DNA of 64,000 nucleotides from Alkaliphilus transvaalensis ATCC 700919 (lineage in GTDB: Bacteria > Bacillota > Clostridia > Peptostreptococcales > Natronincolaceae): NCBI RefSeq assembly GCF_000621485.1, contig NZ_KK211287.1, forward strand, positions 158,427 to 222,426. Reading direction: 5' to 3'. Positions 34,749 to 43,976 of this stretch are shown here, piece after piece; the stretch's first letter is position 1, and each line of letters opens with the position of its first letter. The position numbers and the translations under genes are program-made. The notes under the pieces are model-generated. The model was not told where the DNA came from and ran no database searches. It saw nothing but the letters and a program-made list of their open reading frames with translations.

Positions 34749-34929
34749 TGGCTCACTTTTGAATTGTTTTAACCATTATTTTAACGAACTGTAATCTATA
34801 TCTATATGTACTTTGTTGAAATCCTAGTATAGATCCTATCCTTATGGAGTTTACATTCCTTCTTGCAAAGGTCCTGCTTTTAAATTACAGATAATTCTTT
34901 CGACACCAACTACTAACTTTTCCAGGATA

Positions 34930-35136
34930 CTTATTCTGCGAAATTTCTTCCCCCCTTAAATCATAATTCCTTAAACCAAGTCTGAGGGAACATATAAAAT
35001 GCTCTAAGTCCGCTCTATCAACACTACTGCTTGGAACATGGATTGAGAGGATAGAATGAATGTCATTAGAACTATCAGTAAAAGGGAATATATCCACGGT
35101 ATATTTTACAATATCGGTAGGAGGGAACATATCTAT
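34930..35136 (-). repeat. rumA-like 3' tail remnant D
   Basis: The minus strand reads MFPPTDIVKYTVDIFPFTDS, then a frameshifted HV and AVVLIERT with TAG (35004-35006). The GTAnGnGGAAACATATC motif occurs twice (35076 and 35115). The 3' flank (34931-34996) matches that of copy B, including its AAATTTCTTCCCCCC and CAAGTCTGAGGG. The sequence from 35137 to 35390 has no gene. Confidence 0.65.
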
Positions 35137-35390
35137 TCAAGCATCAATTAATAAAATTCGTTATTAATGGGATATGTGTGAAAATGTACTATCAGCTATT
35201 ATTTACTCTTATTTAAAAAAAGAAATCTGTCACCATAAACTGCTCGAATAGAATGCACCATAATGGTTGTGTAAGTTAAGGAAAAATTATATATGTTCAC
35301 TTAAGGTTACTATTTCGTTTCCTCAATTTTAAGCAAAATGCTTTTAGCGATCGCTACCCCAAAAAGAATTTTATAATTTTTAAAGAAAAT

Positions 35391-35417
35391 AGCGGCGGCC
35401 TTTCACAGACCGCCGTT
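35391..35417 (-). terminator. GC-rich terminator after the DrrB-like fragment
   Basis: AACGGCGGTC/GGCCGCCGCT stem followed by ATTTTC on the minus strand. It is much richer in G+C than its surroundings, like the fragment it follows. Confidence 0.65.
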
Positions 35418-35472
35418 AAAATAATCTGCATAGGACAATACCGCACTATAAATGGTCTTCAACAGAGAAGGG

Positions 35473-35766
35473 TTACGCCACTACTTTTTTATAAACCCGC
35501 GTCGACCACCAAAGCACAATAACTGTCAGCGGAATTATCACGCCGAAGGCGATAATAGTTTCCGTGCTGTTAATCAACCCATCAGCTAGAACCCTTGACG
35601 CTTCTACTGTATAATATAGCGGATTGACGTGCGCAATGGTTTGAAGCCATTTCGGTCCGAGGGACAAGGGTAGAAGCACACCAGAAAGCAGTGTAAGTGG
35701 TAACTGCAAACTTGTAACAATTGCTGCCAGACTGCCAATATCTTGATGGATTGACGATGCGCGCAA
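35473..35766 (-). pseudogene. ABC-2 (DrrB-like) permease, C-terminal fragment
   Basis: A frame of about 90 meaningful codons carrying the last part of a DrrB-type drug exporter permease: LPLTLLSGVLLPLSLGPKWL, NPLYYTVEASR and a final helix. The N-terminal helices are gone. Its upstream end runs into the beginning of a TetR gene on the opposite strand, so both were cut by one deletion. Base use is more GC-rich than the neighbours, which suggests recent import. Confidence 0.7.
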
Positions 35767-36257
35767 TAGCGGATAAGCTTGGCATAAAAGCCGCTTCCCT
35801 CTATAATCATTTTAAAGATAAACAATCACTCTATGACGCGATTGCCGAAAGGATATGTAACAATACAAAGCCATCATGTGGTTTAGTAGATCCAAAACGG
35901 TATCTTATTGAGCAAGCCGAACTATTCAGGCGAGAATTGTTAAAAGTGCAGGATTCTGTGAAGATAATTACAGCCTCTCCACCTCTTACTCCTACTCGCA
36001 TCGAGCTTGTTAAAAACGATTTATTGTGTTTTATAAACTTAGGCGTAAAAAAAGAAAATTGCATCATTGCCGCACGACTGTTTTATAATTATATTTTATC
36101 TTTTGTGTCGGATGAGACTACAATGGTCAGCGAAAGATGGGATGACGCCAACCCTTTTATCACTGTATTTGGAGAGGATTATAAGCCGTTGAGCAATGAC
36201 GAACAGTTTATGCGGGGTCTTGAAACACTTTTTGCGGGTTATAAAATTTTGGAATAA
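35721..36257 (+). pseudogene. TetR-family regulator missing its first helix
   Basis: From LDGLTMRAIADKLGIKAASL onward this matches a Tet-type TetR regulator with a full ligand domain of about 130 residues. The first 25 or so residues are replaced by sequence that belongs to the opposing permease. Only a TTG without a ribosome site could start it. Regulators of this type are usually divergent from a drrAB-like exporter, and the joint shows that the region between was deleted. It is one of the few plus-strand frames in the island. Confidence 0.65.
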
Positions 36258-36468
36258 TTTTTTATCCTCAATAGCTGGACAACTATTTAAGTGGATAACC
36301 AAAATATATATAATATTATTTGGTTGAAATTAGTATGAAACTATAAAAAAAATCAGCTTACAAATAGTCGTAGGTAAGAATACTCTTCATATCAATTTGT
36401 TCATAAATTTGTATAAATAAAATTGCAACCAAGGTATGGTTCCCTCGGTTGGCAATCAACTCAACATC
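36258..36468 (-). terminator. Terminator of recombinase remnant 2 within AT-rich spacer
   Basis: At 36423-36455 the minus strand has TTGCCAACCGAGG, GAACCATA, CCTTGGTTGCAA and TTTT, a long intrinsic terminator. The rest of this spacer shows nothing. Confidence 0.65.
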
Positions 36469-36543
36469 TTATATTTCAACGTCAAGCTCAACTCCTGACT
36501 TGAACGCAACAATCACTTTATCATCAAAGACCGTAACCTTCTA
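36469..36543 (-). pseudogene. Serine recombinase-like C-terminal remnant 2
   Basis: The frame ends KVTVFDDKVIVAFKSGVELD, VEI and TAA (36469-36471), the same ending as the remnant at 10608. Nothing upstream belongs to it; rumA-like tail E and its terminator lie just before. The pairing suggests both derive from the integrase of elements that targeted rumA. Confidence 0.5.
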
Positions 36544-36628
36544 TGAGTCCGGTGCCTGGCAATAAGTTAATAAGTTATTGACTTTTATGACAATAACTTA
36601 TGTGGAGTATAAACTGTAAAAAAATCAA

Positions 36629-36659
36629 ACCTCTAGGCATTCATTTTTGCCTAGAGGTC
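36629..36659 (-). terminator. Terminator of rumA-like tail E
   Basis: ACCTCTAGGCA/TGCCTAGAGGT, an 11-bp perfect stem, followed by TTGATTTTTT on the minus strand. Confidence 0.75.
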
Positions 36660-36699
36660 TTTTACTACCTAAAACATCGTATTTATTTTAACCCTAGTT

Positions 36700-36838
36700 A
36701 GCAACGCTATCGACTCAACATGGCCCGAGTTGATGGCCTTGATATCTTAGGCCGATTTTTCACCCGACGTATGTGGAAACATATCAATAGAATTTTCGCT
36801 GTTTTATGCAAAATCGAGGTAAGAAGAAACATATCTAC
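36700..36838 (-). repeat. rumA-like 3' tail remnant E with doubled DMFP motif
   Basis: The minus strand encodes VDMFLLTS, IDMFPHTSGEKSA, a stop, and DIKAINSGHVESIALLTR. It is the best-preserved tail and lies nearest to the intact gene. The GTAnGnGGAAACATATC motif occurs at 36766 and 36816. Confidence 0.7.
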
Positions 36839-36848
36839 TCTCTATTAT

Positions 36849-37847
36849 TTACTTGTGAAAAATAGATGTTTTCTCAAAAAGTATCTTCATTGCTTCTTCT
36901 TCCAAAGAAGCAATCTCAAGCAATATTAGGGAAGCTTCTTTAAGATATTGCTCGTTTGAATTTTCTCCAGCTTTACAAATTAAGTTAGACACCTCTGTCC
37001 ACATATCAGCAATTGTACAAAATTTCTCATTTGGATTTTTAAGATTTAGGTCAGGATATAGGTCATTGCATTCACCTAGGAAATCTCTGTACATATTTCT
37101 AAATAAGCCCCCTCCAGTACCAGCCCTCTCCATTAGTGTACCTGCTTGAATAATTAACTCTGGTGTCATACCTGGTCTTTCAAACCAATTTCCAATAACC
37201 TTAGCTGTTTTCCTTATTCCTTTGAAAGATATATTTTGAATCGGAGGATTTAAGTATTCATATGCATTATGATTTATCGCCGATATAATTACATCTTTTA
37301 AATTTGGTGGATCATTTCTCCTTATTATAGTAAATGATCTGTTTTTGGAAGACATTGGACCCTTTTCACTTCTTGCATCTGCTAAACTCACTAGACTTGT
37401 TTTAACATCTGATCCTTGCTGATCAGTATCTATTAAATATGCAAAATCATTATCATACCCATAAATAGTTACATAATGTCCAGCAAAATGTATTTTTTGT
37501 GTAAAATATTCAAGATGGTAACAATCCAATTTCAAACCTACTGGAATGTTATTGTCAATTTTTGATTTCACATTATCCCAAGCCTTAGATCTTGATGATG
37601 TTTGATACAACTCAATACTTAAATTTAGATTTTTCACTATATTTTCTGTTAAAATATCTGGCTTACATCTTCCTCCTAAGAATGGGAATTCCATTTGCTT
37701 GCTATCCCAATAAATGAAACTAAGCCCTTCTCCAACTCCAAATATCAATGGCTCAGAAAGCTCTAGTCCACAGTTTCGTAGCAGATTACCAACCGTCGTT
37801 GTTTCACAATGTTTTCCGTAAAAGGGATTAAAATTTTCAATAATCAT
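36849..37847 (-). CDS. BtrH N-terminal domain protein
   Basis: A 332-residue protein with a BtrH-like cysteine-peptidase-fold domain: GKHCETTTVGNLLRNCG near the start, GVGEGLSFIYW, and HFAGHYVTIYGYD with a candidate catalytic His (about 118). The C-terminal half is helical (DUF4872-like). BtrH transfers an acyl group in butirosin biosynthesis; the role of stand-alone homologues is unknown. It overlaps the upstream PadR gene by 11 bases and is presumably its target. Confidence 0.75.
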   Translation of the reverse strand: MIIENFNPFYGKHCETTTVGNLLRNCGLELSEPLIFGVGEGLSFIYWDSKQMEFPFLGGRCKPDILTENIVKNLNLSIELYQTSSRSKAWDNVKSKIDNNIPVGLKLDCYHLEYFTQKIHFAGHYVTIYGYDNDFAYLIDTDQQGSDVKTSLVSLADARSEKGPMSSKNRSFTIIRRNDPPNLKDVIISAINHNAYEYLNPPIQNISFKGIRKTAKVIGNWFERPGMTPELIIQAGTLMERAGTGGGLFRNMYRDFLGECNDLYPDLNLKNPNEKFCTIADMWTEVSNLICKAGENSNEQYLKEASLILLEIASLEEEAMKILFEKTSIFHK

Positions 37848-38379
37848 TTTTTTCCTCCTTTATTTCCTCTAGTAAATCATTTATCCATTCAACCTCAGCC
37901 TCAAGCAGTCTAAGAGGATGGGTAAATAATGCCTTTACATGAATGATATTATGTACCATCGATTGTTCTGCATAACTTTTCATGATAGCCTGTCTCCTAT
38001 TTTCAAGGTTAGCTCGGTATTCAATAAGGCATTCATATACCTCTTCCTTAGTTAAAAAATGTGAAAAAGCTAACCCTATGGAAAACTCACTGTACACACG
38101 TTGGGGAGTTTGGAGAACCTTCTTAATGGTTTCTCGTACAGTATCCCGAAAAATATCATTTACAAAATACACTTTTCGGGCTGGAGAACCATACTCCTCT
38201 TCATATCTCGAACCAATCCATCCCTTTTTTTCAAGGTTATTTAAAGAATTATATATAGAAGAAAAGCCGATTTTAGTCCAGTTTCTCATCTTGCGTTCTT
38301 CAATAACCGCTTCAATTTCATACCCGTAACGATCTTCTTCGTACAACAATCCCAATAGAACCATTTCGATTTGAGTCAC
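37837..38379 (-). CDS. PadR-family transcriptional regulator
   Basis: A 180-residue protein with the PadR winged helix (LLGLLYEEDRYGYEIEAVI ... SIYNSLNNLEKKGWIGSRYE) and a C-terminal Vir-like helical domain of about 85 residues. The GTG start follows GGAGGA. A 20-bp palindrome overlaps the -10 of its promoter, which indicates autorepression together with the BtrH-like gene. Confidence 0.9.
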   Translation of the reverse strand: MTQIEMVLLGLLYEEDRYGYEIEAVIEERKMRNWTKIGFSSIYNSLNNLEKKGWIGSRYEEEYGSPARKVYFVNDIFRDTVRETIKKVLQTPQRVYSEFSIGLAFSHFLTKEEVYECLIEYRANLENRRQAIMKSYAEQSMVHNIIHVKALFTHPLRLLEAEVEWINDLLEEIKEEKNDY

Positions 38380-38510
38380 TACGCATTCCTCCTAACATAC
38401 ACATGTAGCCGTCTTAAATATTTAACCCAGTCACTATATCCCATAGCCAATCCGTTGAGTCTACTTTGAGTACTGATTTCCACAGAATCATTATTTGTTC
38501 CTCCGAAATA

Positions 38511-38552
38511 CTATTCTATGAATAGAATAGCAATAATAAGTACAATTGTCAA
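38511..38552 (-). promoter_or_regulatory. PadR promoter with palindromic operator
   Basis: TTGACA (38552-38547) and TATTCT (38529-38524), 17 bases apart. The -10 lies within a palindrome with 9-bp arms CTATTCTAT/ATAGAATAG (38511-38530). A bound PadR dimer would block polymerase. Confidence 0.7.
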
Positions 38553-38654
38553 CGTAAATCTATTTTCATCATTTCTTAATCTCACCACAGCATAAAAATT
38601 AACATCTATCTTATCACCTTAACCTTAGTAACAAACAACAAAGTGACATCTAAC

Positions 38655-38753
38655 CTGTCAACTCAACCCTACTTAATTTAGGTCCAATTTGCATAGAAAA
38701 TACCCTCGATATGTTCTCACAGACACACATCAAGGGCTAAGTCGCGTAGACAG
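38655..38753. repeat. 99-bp element with CTGTC/GACAG ends, copy 2
   Basis: Matches 7558-7658. It contains a CCCTCGAT.../ATCAAGGG terminator stem (38703-38736) and lies 50 bases after the stop of rlmD, which it probably terminates. The rest of 38553-38802 shows no gene. Confidence 0.65.
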
Positions 38754-38802
38754 ATTTACTTTCATTTTATGAAACTCAGTATTTTCATGACCTTCTCAGG
38801 CT

Positions 38803-40158
38803 TCACTTTTTTGTTATCAAGACAACACACTCCACATGAGGCGTATGAGGAAACATATCCATACACTTGGCCTTCTCAATTTGATAGCCAGCCTTTTTTA
38901 ACTCTACTAGGTCTACAGCTAAAGACTTAGGATTACAAGAAACATAAACGATCTTCTTAGCGCCAAAACCGATAACATCCTGTAGGGCTTGAGGGTGGAT
39001 TCCTGCCCTTGGTGGGTCCAAAATAATGATATCAGGGTCTTCCTTTAGTTCCTTAACCTTCAGCCTTACATCCCCCGCTATAAATTTACAGTTATCTAAT
39101 CCATTTAACTTAGCATTTTCCTTAGCTGCTTCAACGGCATCTTCAATAATCTCAATTCCAATTACCTTATCAGCCCTTTGAGCCACTACTTGACCAATTG
39201 TACCAGTTCCACAATATAGATCAAATACCACTTGATCTTTTGCTTCTCCAACAAAATCCCTTACAATTTCATAAAGTCTTTCTGCTGCTACTGTGTTGGT
39301 TTGGAAAAAAGAAAAGGCTGAAATCTTAAATTGAAGCCCCAGAAGGTTTTCAATAACATAGTCCCTTCCAAATAAGATATCTGTTTTGTCACTTTGTACT
39401 GTATCTGCAAGGTTATCATTAAAGGTATGTAAAAACCCGACTAAGGTTCCTTTAAAGTTTGCCGACTTCAGTTCCTCCACCAAATCACTTATATCTAATT
39501 GGTGTTGAGTTGTGGTAACGAGGTTAATTAAAATCTCACCTGTATAAAAGGCTTTTCTAACAACAAGATGTCTCAGGTATCCAACATGTCTCATACTGTG
39601 ATAAAGGGGTACACCCTTTTCCTTAAAGTATTCTAAAATTGTTTTTAATACCAATCTAAAGTCTTCGTCCATAATCATACATTCATCCACTGTTACAATA
39701 TCATGATGTCTACCACGTTTATGCATCCCTAGGGCCATTTTGCCGCCCTTTTCTTCATCACCAAAGGAAAACTCCATCTTATTACGATAATTAAAGATAT
39801 TAGGACTACCTTCGATAGGTAACCATGCTACATTTGAAAGATTTACTTCATCAAATAAAGCCTTCACTTGCTCTTCTTTTTCCTTTAGTTGATCTTCATA
39901 GGATAAGGATTGTTGAAAGCAACCACCACAGGCACCAAAATGACGGCAGGTGTCTTCCTTTTCTAAAGGAGATCGCTCCAAAACCTCCATTATTTTACCC
40001 TCTGCTTGTTTCTTTTTAATTTTTTTGATATATGCCTTAACTTTTTGTCCTTTAATTCCATGCTTTACCTTTATCCTTATACCATCAACAGTTCCAGAAG
40101 CTTTACCTCCAAACTCTGTATGATCTATTGTAAATTCAACAATATCTTTTTTCTTCAC
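38803..40158 (-). CDS. rlmD: 23S rRNA (uracil-C5) methyltransferase RlmD/RlmCD
   Basis: A 451-residue SAM enzyme that makes 5-methyluridine in 23S rRNA. An N-terminal TRAM domain (about 1-60) is followed by 4Fe-4S ligands CRHFGACGGC, the SAM motif VFDLYCGTGTIGQ, ILDPPRAG and the catalytic Cys in YVSCNPKSLAVD. It ends CMDMFPHTPHVECVVLITKK. The accessory island begins immediately after its 3' end, and decayed copies of that end recur through the island. Confidence 0.95.
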   Translation of the reverse strand: MKKKDIVEFTIDHTEFGGKASGTVDGIRIKVKHGIKGQKVKAYIKKIKKKQAEGKIMEVLERSPLEKEDTCRHFGACGGCFQQSLSYEDQLKEKEEQVKALFDEVNLSNVAWLPIEGSPNIFNYRNKMEFSFGDEEKGGKMALGMHKRGRHHDIVTVDECMIMDEDFRLVLKTILEYFKEKGVPLYHSMRHVGYLRHLVVRKAFYTGEILINLVTTTQHQLDISDLVEELKSANFKGTLVGFLHTFNDNLADTVQSDKTDILFGRDYVIENLLGLQFKISAFSFFQTNTVAAERLYEIVRDFVGEAKDQVVFDLYCGTGTIGQVVAQRADKVIGIEIIEDAVEAAKENAKLNGLDNCKFIAGDVRLKVKELKEDPDIIILDPPRAGIHPQALQDVIGFGAKKIVYVSCNPKSLAVDLVELKKAGYQIEKAKCMDMFPHTPHVECVVLITKK

Positions 40159-40190
40159 TAGTTATTTCACTCCCAAGTCTAAGCTATTTT

Positions 40191-40919
40191 CTATGAATCT
40201 AATTTTGTCAATTCTTCTAATTCTTCTGGGGTCATTTCACGATATTCCCCTAATTCTAAGTCTTCATCTAACTTTAAGCTCCCCATAGCAATTCGCTTTA
40301 AGTAGATTACCTTCTTCCCAACAGCTTCAAACATTCGCTTTACCTGATGAAACTTTCCCTCATAAATGGTGAGTTCAATTTCCGATATGGCATCAGATTT
40401 TAGTATTGTCAACTCACCTGGCTTTGTTTGATAGCCATCATCAAGGGTAACTCCCCCTTTAAAGGCAATAACATCTTCTTCTGTAACATTCCCCTCTACA
40501 TGGGCATAGTAGGTTTTTGGCACATGTTTTTTTGGGGCTAATAACCTATGGGCCAGTTGCCCATCATTTGTTAATAGTAGAAAACCTTCTGTATCAATAT
40601 CTAATCTACCTACAGGGAAAACATCAAAACTTCTATATTCTACATCTAAAAGATCCACCACTGTCTGATGTCTGCTATCTTCTGTGGCAGAGATTACCCC
40701 GGCTGGTTTATTCATCAATATATAGACAAACTCCCTATAATTAACTTCTTCTTCTCCCACTTTAATTATAGAAGCTACTGGGTCTATATGTTGACTACTA
40801 CTTTTAACAACTTTCCCATCTACAGTTATGATGCCTGCCTTACACAACCTTGTAATTTCTTTACGACTTCCATACCCCATATGGGACAATATTTTATCTA
40901 ATCTTAACGTTTTAGCCAT
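40191..40919 (-). CDS. RsuA/RluB-family rRNA pseudouridine synthase
   Basis: A 242-residue enzyme with an S4 RNA-binding domain (LRLDKILSHMGYGSRKEITR) and the catalytic motif GRLDIDTEGFLLLTNDG with the essential Asp (about 104). It converts uridine to pseudouridine in 16S or 23S rRNA. Whether it is RsuA or RluB type cannot be settled by eye. It lies 32 bases upstream of rlmD, so two rRNA modification genes are adjacent. Confidence 0.92.
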   Translation of the reverse strand: MAKTLRLDKILSHMGYGSRKEITRLCKAGIITVDGKVVKSSSQHIDPVASIIKVGEEEVNYREFVYILMNKPAGVISATEDSRHQTVVDLLDVEYRSFDVFPVGRLDIDTEGFLLLTNDGQLAHRLLAPKKHVPKTYYAHVEGNVTEEDVIAFKGGVTLDDGYQTKPGELTILKSDAISEIELTIYEGKFHQVKRMFEAVGKKVIYLKRIAMGSLKLDEDLELGEYREMTPEELEELTKLDS

Positions 40920-40935
40920 CTATTTCCCTCGATTC

Positions 40936-41262
40936 CTAAAAATGTATACCATTTTCATAGTAATTTCTTTTTTCAAAGGTAGTAAAGGCAAGATCAAGGG
41001 ATGTAATTCCAATGGACTGAACATGTTTTGTTATAATTTTTGCCACTTCATCCTGTACTTCTTGTCCACGATCAAACCATGCTACTTCAATAAAGGGATA
41101 AGCTGGTTCTATGTTCCCTTCACGAATGGCTATGGACTGTATGTATTCTAGCTCAAAATAGTCCCTTGGACATTTTACTACTTCAACTAGTTCATCAATT
41201 AACCCCTTACTTAATTCACAAAGCTTTTCTGGTGAAATCCCTCTTACTTTAACTTGAGGCAT
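40936..41262 (-). CDS. DUF1904 family protein
   Basis: The start is the ATG at 41262, preceded by AAGGAGGAG. The 108-residue protein begins PQVKVRGISPEKLCELSKGL and has a tautomerase-like size and fold pattern typical of DUF1904. Function unknown. It lies 16 bases before the pseudouridine synthase gene. Confidence 0.8.
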   Translation of the reverse strand: MPQVKVRGISPEKLCELSKGLIDELVEVVKCPRDYFELEYIQSIAIREGNIEPAYPFIEVAWFDRGQEVQDEVAKIITKHVQSIGITSLDLAFTTFEKRNYYENGIHF

Positions 41263-41296
41263 TTTAAACTCCTCCTTTTTTTCTAAACTTATTTTA

Positions 41297-41857
41297 TTAG
41301 TATTTCTCATTTACATAATTTGCGATTAAAGATTTCCTTACACCCTCCTTAAAAAGTCCTTCCCTTTGAAGTCTTTCTAATAACCACTGACTGGTGGAAT
41401 GGAGGATTACATCTTTATGATCTAAGAATATAATCTCAAATAACTTCTTTTTTAGATAAGTTGAAGAAACCTGAATATAATAGGCTTCTACTCCATAAAA
41501 ATCTAGCAATTCAATAGCCTTCATGGTAGAACGATCTTTTTTATAATAAAAATCATCTACCTTTTGTAGATATTCTTTATACTTTTCCATATGCTTACCA
41601 TATTTTTTAATCTGATTAGACTGTAGATAGTAGTATTTAGCCATTGTGTTGTAGTACTGATAATTAAATATGGCCTTTTCAAAACTGTCTACAATTTTAA
41701 ATGGCTTAATTTCTAGCCTCTGGATATCATAAAAGCCTTCTTCGATATATTCTTTTTTTGAAAGATCTCCCTTCTGAAATTGTTCTATTAGGCTTTCTCT
41801 TGCCTTAAAAAACTTTTGGAAGATATTTTCCCTTGGTACGTATCTCAATTTAAACAC
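41297..41857 (-). CDS. Conserved clostridial hypothetical protein (DUF6648-like)
   Basis: A 186-residue helical, charged protein with no signal or membrane segment (RENIFQKFFKARESLIEQF, FNYQYYNTMAKYYYLQSNQI). It resembles a clostridial family of unknown function. It ends 13 bases inside the non-coding upstream extension of the DUF1904 frame, so the two are likely co-transcribed. Confidence 0.65.
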   Translation of the reverse strand: MFKLRYVPRENIFQKFFKARESLIEQFQKGDLSKKEYIEEGFYDIQRLEIKPFKIVDSFEKAIFNYQYYNTMAKYYYLQSNQIKKYGKHMEKYKEYLQKVDDFYYKKDRSTMKAIELLDFYGVEAYYIQVSSTYLKKKLFEIIFLDHKDVILHSTSQWLLERLQREGLFKEGVRKSLIANYVNEKY

Positions 41858-41934
41858 CCTTTACTGTTCCAACTTTATCTTTATTATTATACAATGTAGA
41901 AGATTTTACTTCAAATAATAAAACAAAAGAAAAT

Positions 41935-41953
41935 AAGGCCCCATTAGGAGCCT
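41935..41953 (-). terminator. Terminator of pssA
   Basis: AGGCTCC-TAAT-GGGGCCT followed by TATTTTC on the minus strand, 20 bases after the stop. Confidence 0.7.
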
Positions 41954-41974
41954 CTGTATTATTGGTTTTATTTA

Positions 41975-42490
41975 TTAACGCTTCTTAAGTTTAATTCTTT
42001 TACTAATCATAGAGTAGGAAAGGAATAACATCATAATCACAATAAAGTATATGTTGGTGGGATATTTTGTTGAGTATAGTGTCATTAGTGCAACAATTCC
42101 ACCACTTAATGTAATTGGTATCCCCATATAAACCCCTTCAAACTCAACTATGTTGAATTTTGCCAATCGGTATGCTCCACAAAGAGCAAAAAGAATTATG
42201 ATAACCATTCCAAAAACACCAACATGTGCCAATTGAAAACTCCAAATTAAAATAGCTGGTGCTACACCAAAAGAAATAAGATCACATAATGAGTCTAGTT
42301 CTTTTCCAAATTCGCTTTCAACATCTAATTTTCTAGCTAATTTTCCGTCAAAACGATCCATAAAGGCTGCTAGTAATATTAATGAGGCGGAAAGTGAGTA
42401 TGCCTCCCCTAGTATACTTATAATTGCTAAGATGCCAAGTGTTAAATTAAAGTAAGTAAACATATTGGGTATGTGTGCTTTTACTTTCAT
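41975..42490 (-). CDS. pssA: CDP-diacylglycerol-serine O-phosphatidyltransferase
   Basis: A 171-residue membrane enzyme that makes phosphatidylserine from CDP-diacylglycerol and serine. The CDP-alcohol phosphatidyltransferase motif is present as DRFDGKLARKLDVESEFGKELDSLCD (broken in two here: DRFDGKLARKL and EFGKELDSLCD). About five membrane helices follow. The short type is typical of Firmicute PssA. Confidence 0.88.
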   Translation of the reverse strand: MKVKAHIPNMFTYFNLTLGILAIISILGEAYSLSASLILLAAFMDRFDGKLARKLDVESEFGKELDSLCDLISFGVAPAILIWSFQLAHVGVFGMVIIILFALCGAYRLAKFNIVEFEGVYMGIPITLSGGIVALMTLYSTKYPTNIYFIVIMMLFLSYSMISKRIKLKKR

Positions 42491-42691
42491 CTTCCATCAC
42501 CCCTATTCCCCTATAAATTCTTTAATAATATTGATATACTAAATTGTGAGTAGTTTGTGCAATTAAAATTATAATATTTATGGAAACCTTCTCTCTATTA
42601 TTCTACTTCATTTTTAATAAAATTCATAGTCTTAGTTTGATAAAAGTATAATTATTTCAGGAAATTTTTTAGTTTAAAATGATGATACTTG

Positions 42692-42720
42692 TTGAAAACT
42701 AAACTAGATAGTGGTAAAAT
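42692..42720 (+). promoter_or_regulatory. Promoter of fba
   Basis: TTGAAA (42692-42697) and TAAAAT (42715-42720), 17 bases apart, upstream of the aldolase gene. Confidence 0.6.
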
Positions 42721-42737
42721 CTATATGATATAAATAA

Positions 42738-43781
<1,044 letters not shown>

Positions 43782-43832
43782 AGAAGTAGAAATACATTAT
43801 CATATAGATATCATTTAATGATAAAATATTAT

Positions 43833-43859
43833 AAGCCTCCGAAAATTCGGGGGTTTTTT
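43833..43859 (+). terminator. Terminator of fba
   Basis: GCCTCCGAA-AAT-TCGGGGGT followed by T6. Confidence 0.8.
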
Positions 43860-43976
43860 CTTTGCTTTTTCTTTGCTTTTTCTTTGCATTTTTCTCAATT
43901 ATCTTCATAAAATAGAATTATTTACGAAAATTAGGCAATCCTTACTAATAAATCCTATGTACTTGGAGGTAATTTT

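Noticed and set aside
34885-35130. An 81-codon minus-strand frame taken as a gene
   Set aside because: It is the decayed rumA-like tail D read through a frameshift, not an independent gene.
36700-36838. rumA-like tails as functional small genes
   Set aside because: All contain stops or lack starts. Only the ending is conserved, which fits integration scars.
7558-38753. CRISPR array or tRNA genes
   Set aside because: I looked for regularly spaced short repeats and cloverleaf-like sequences. The repeats present are not array-like, and I saw no convincing tRNA or rRNA.
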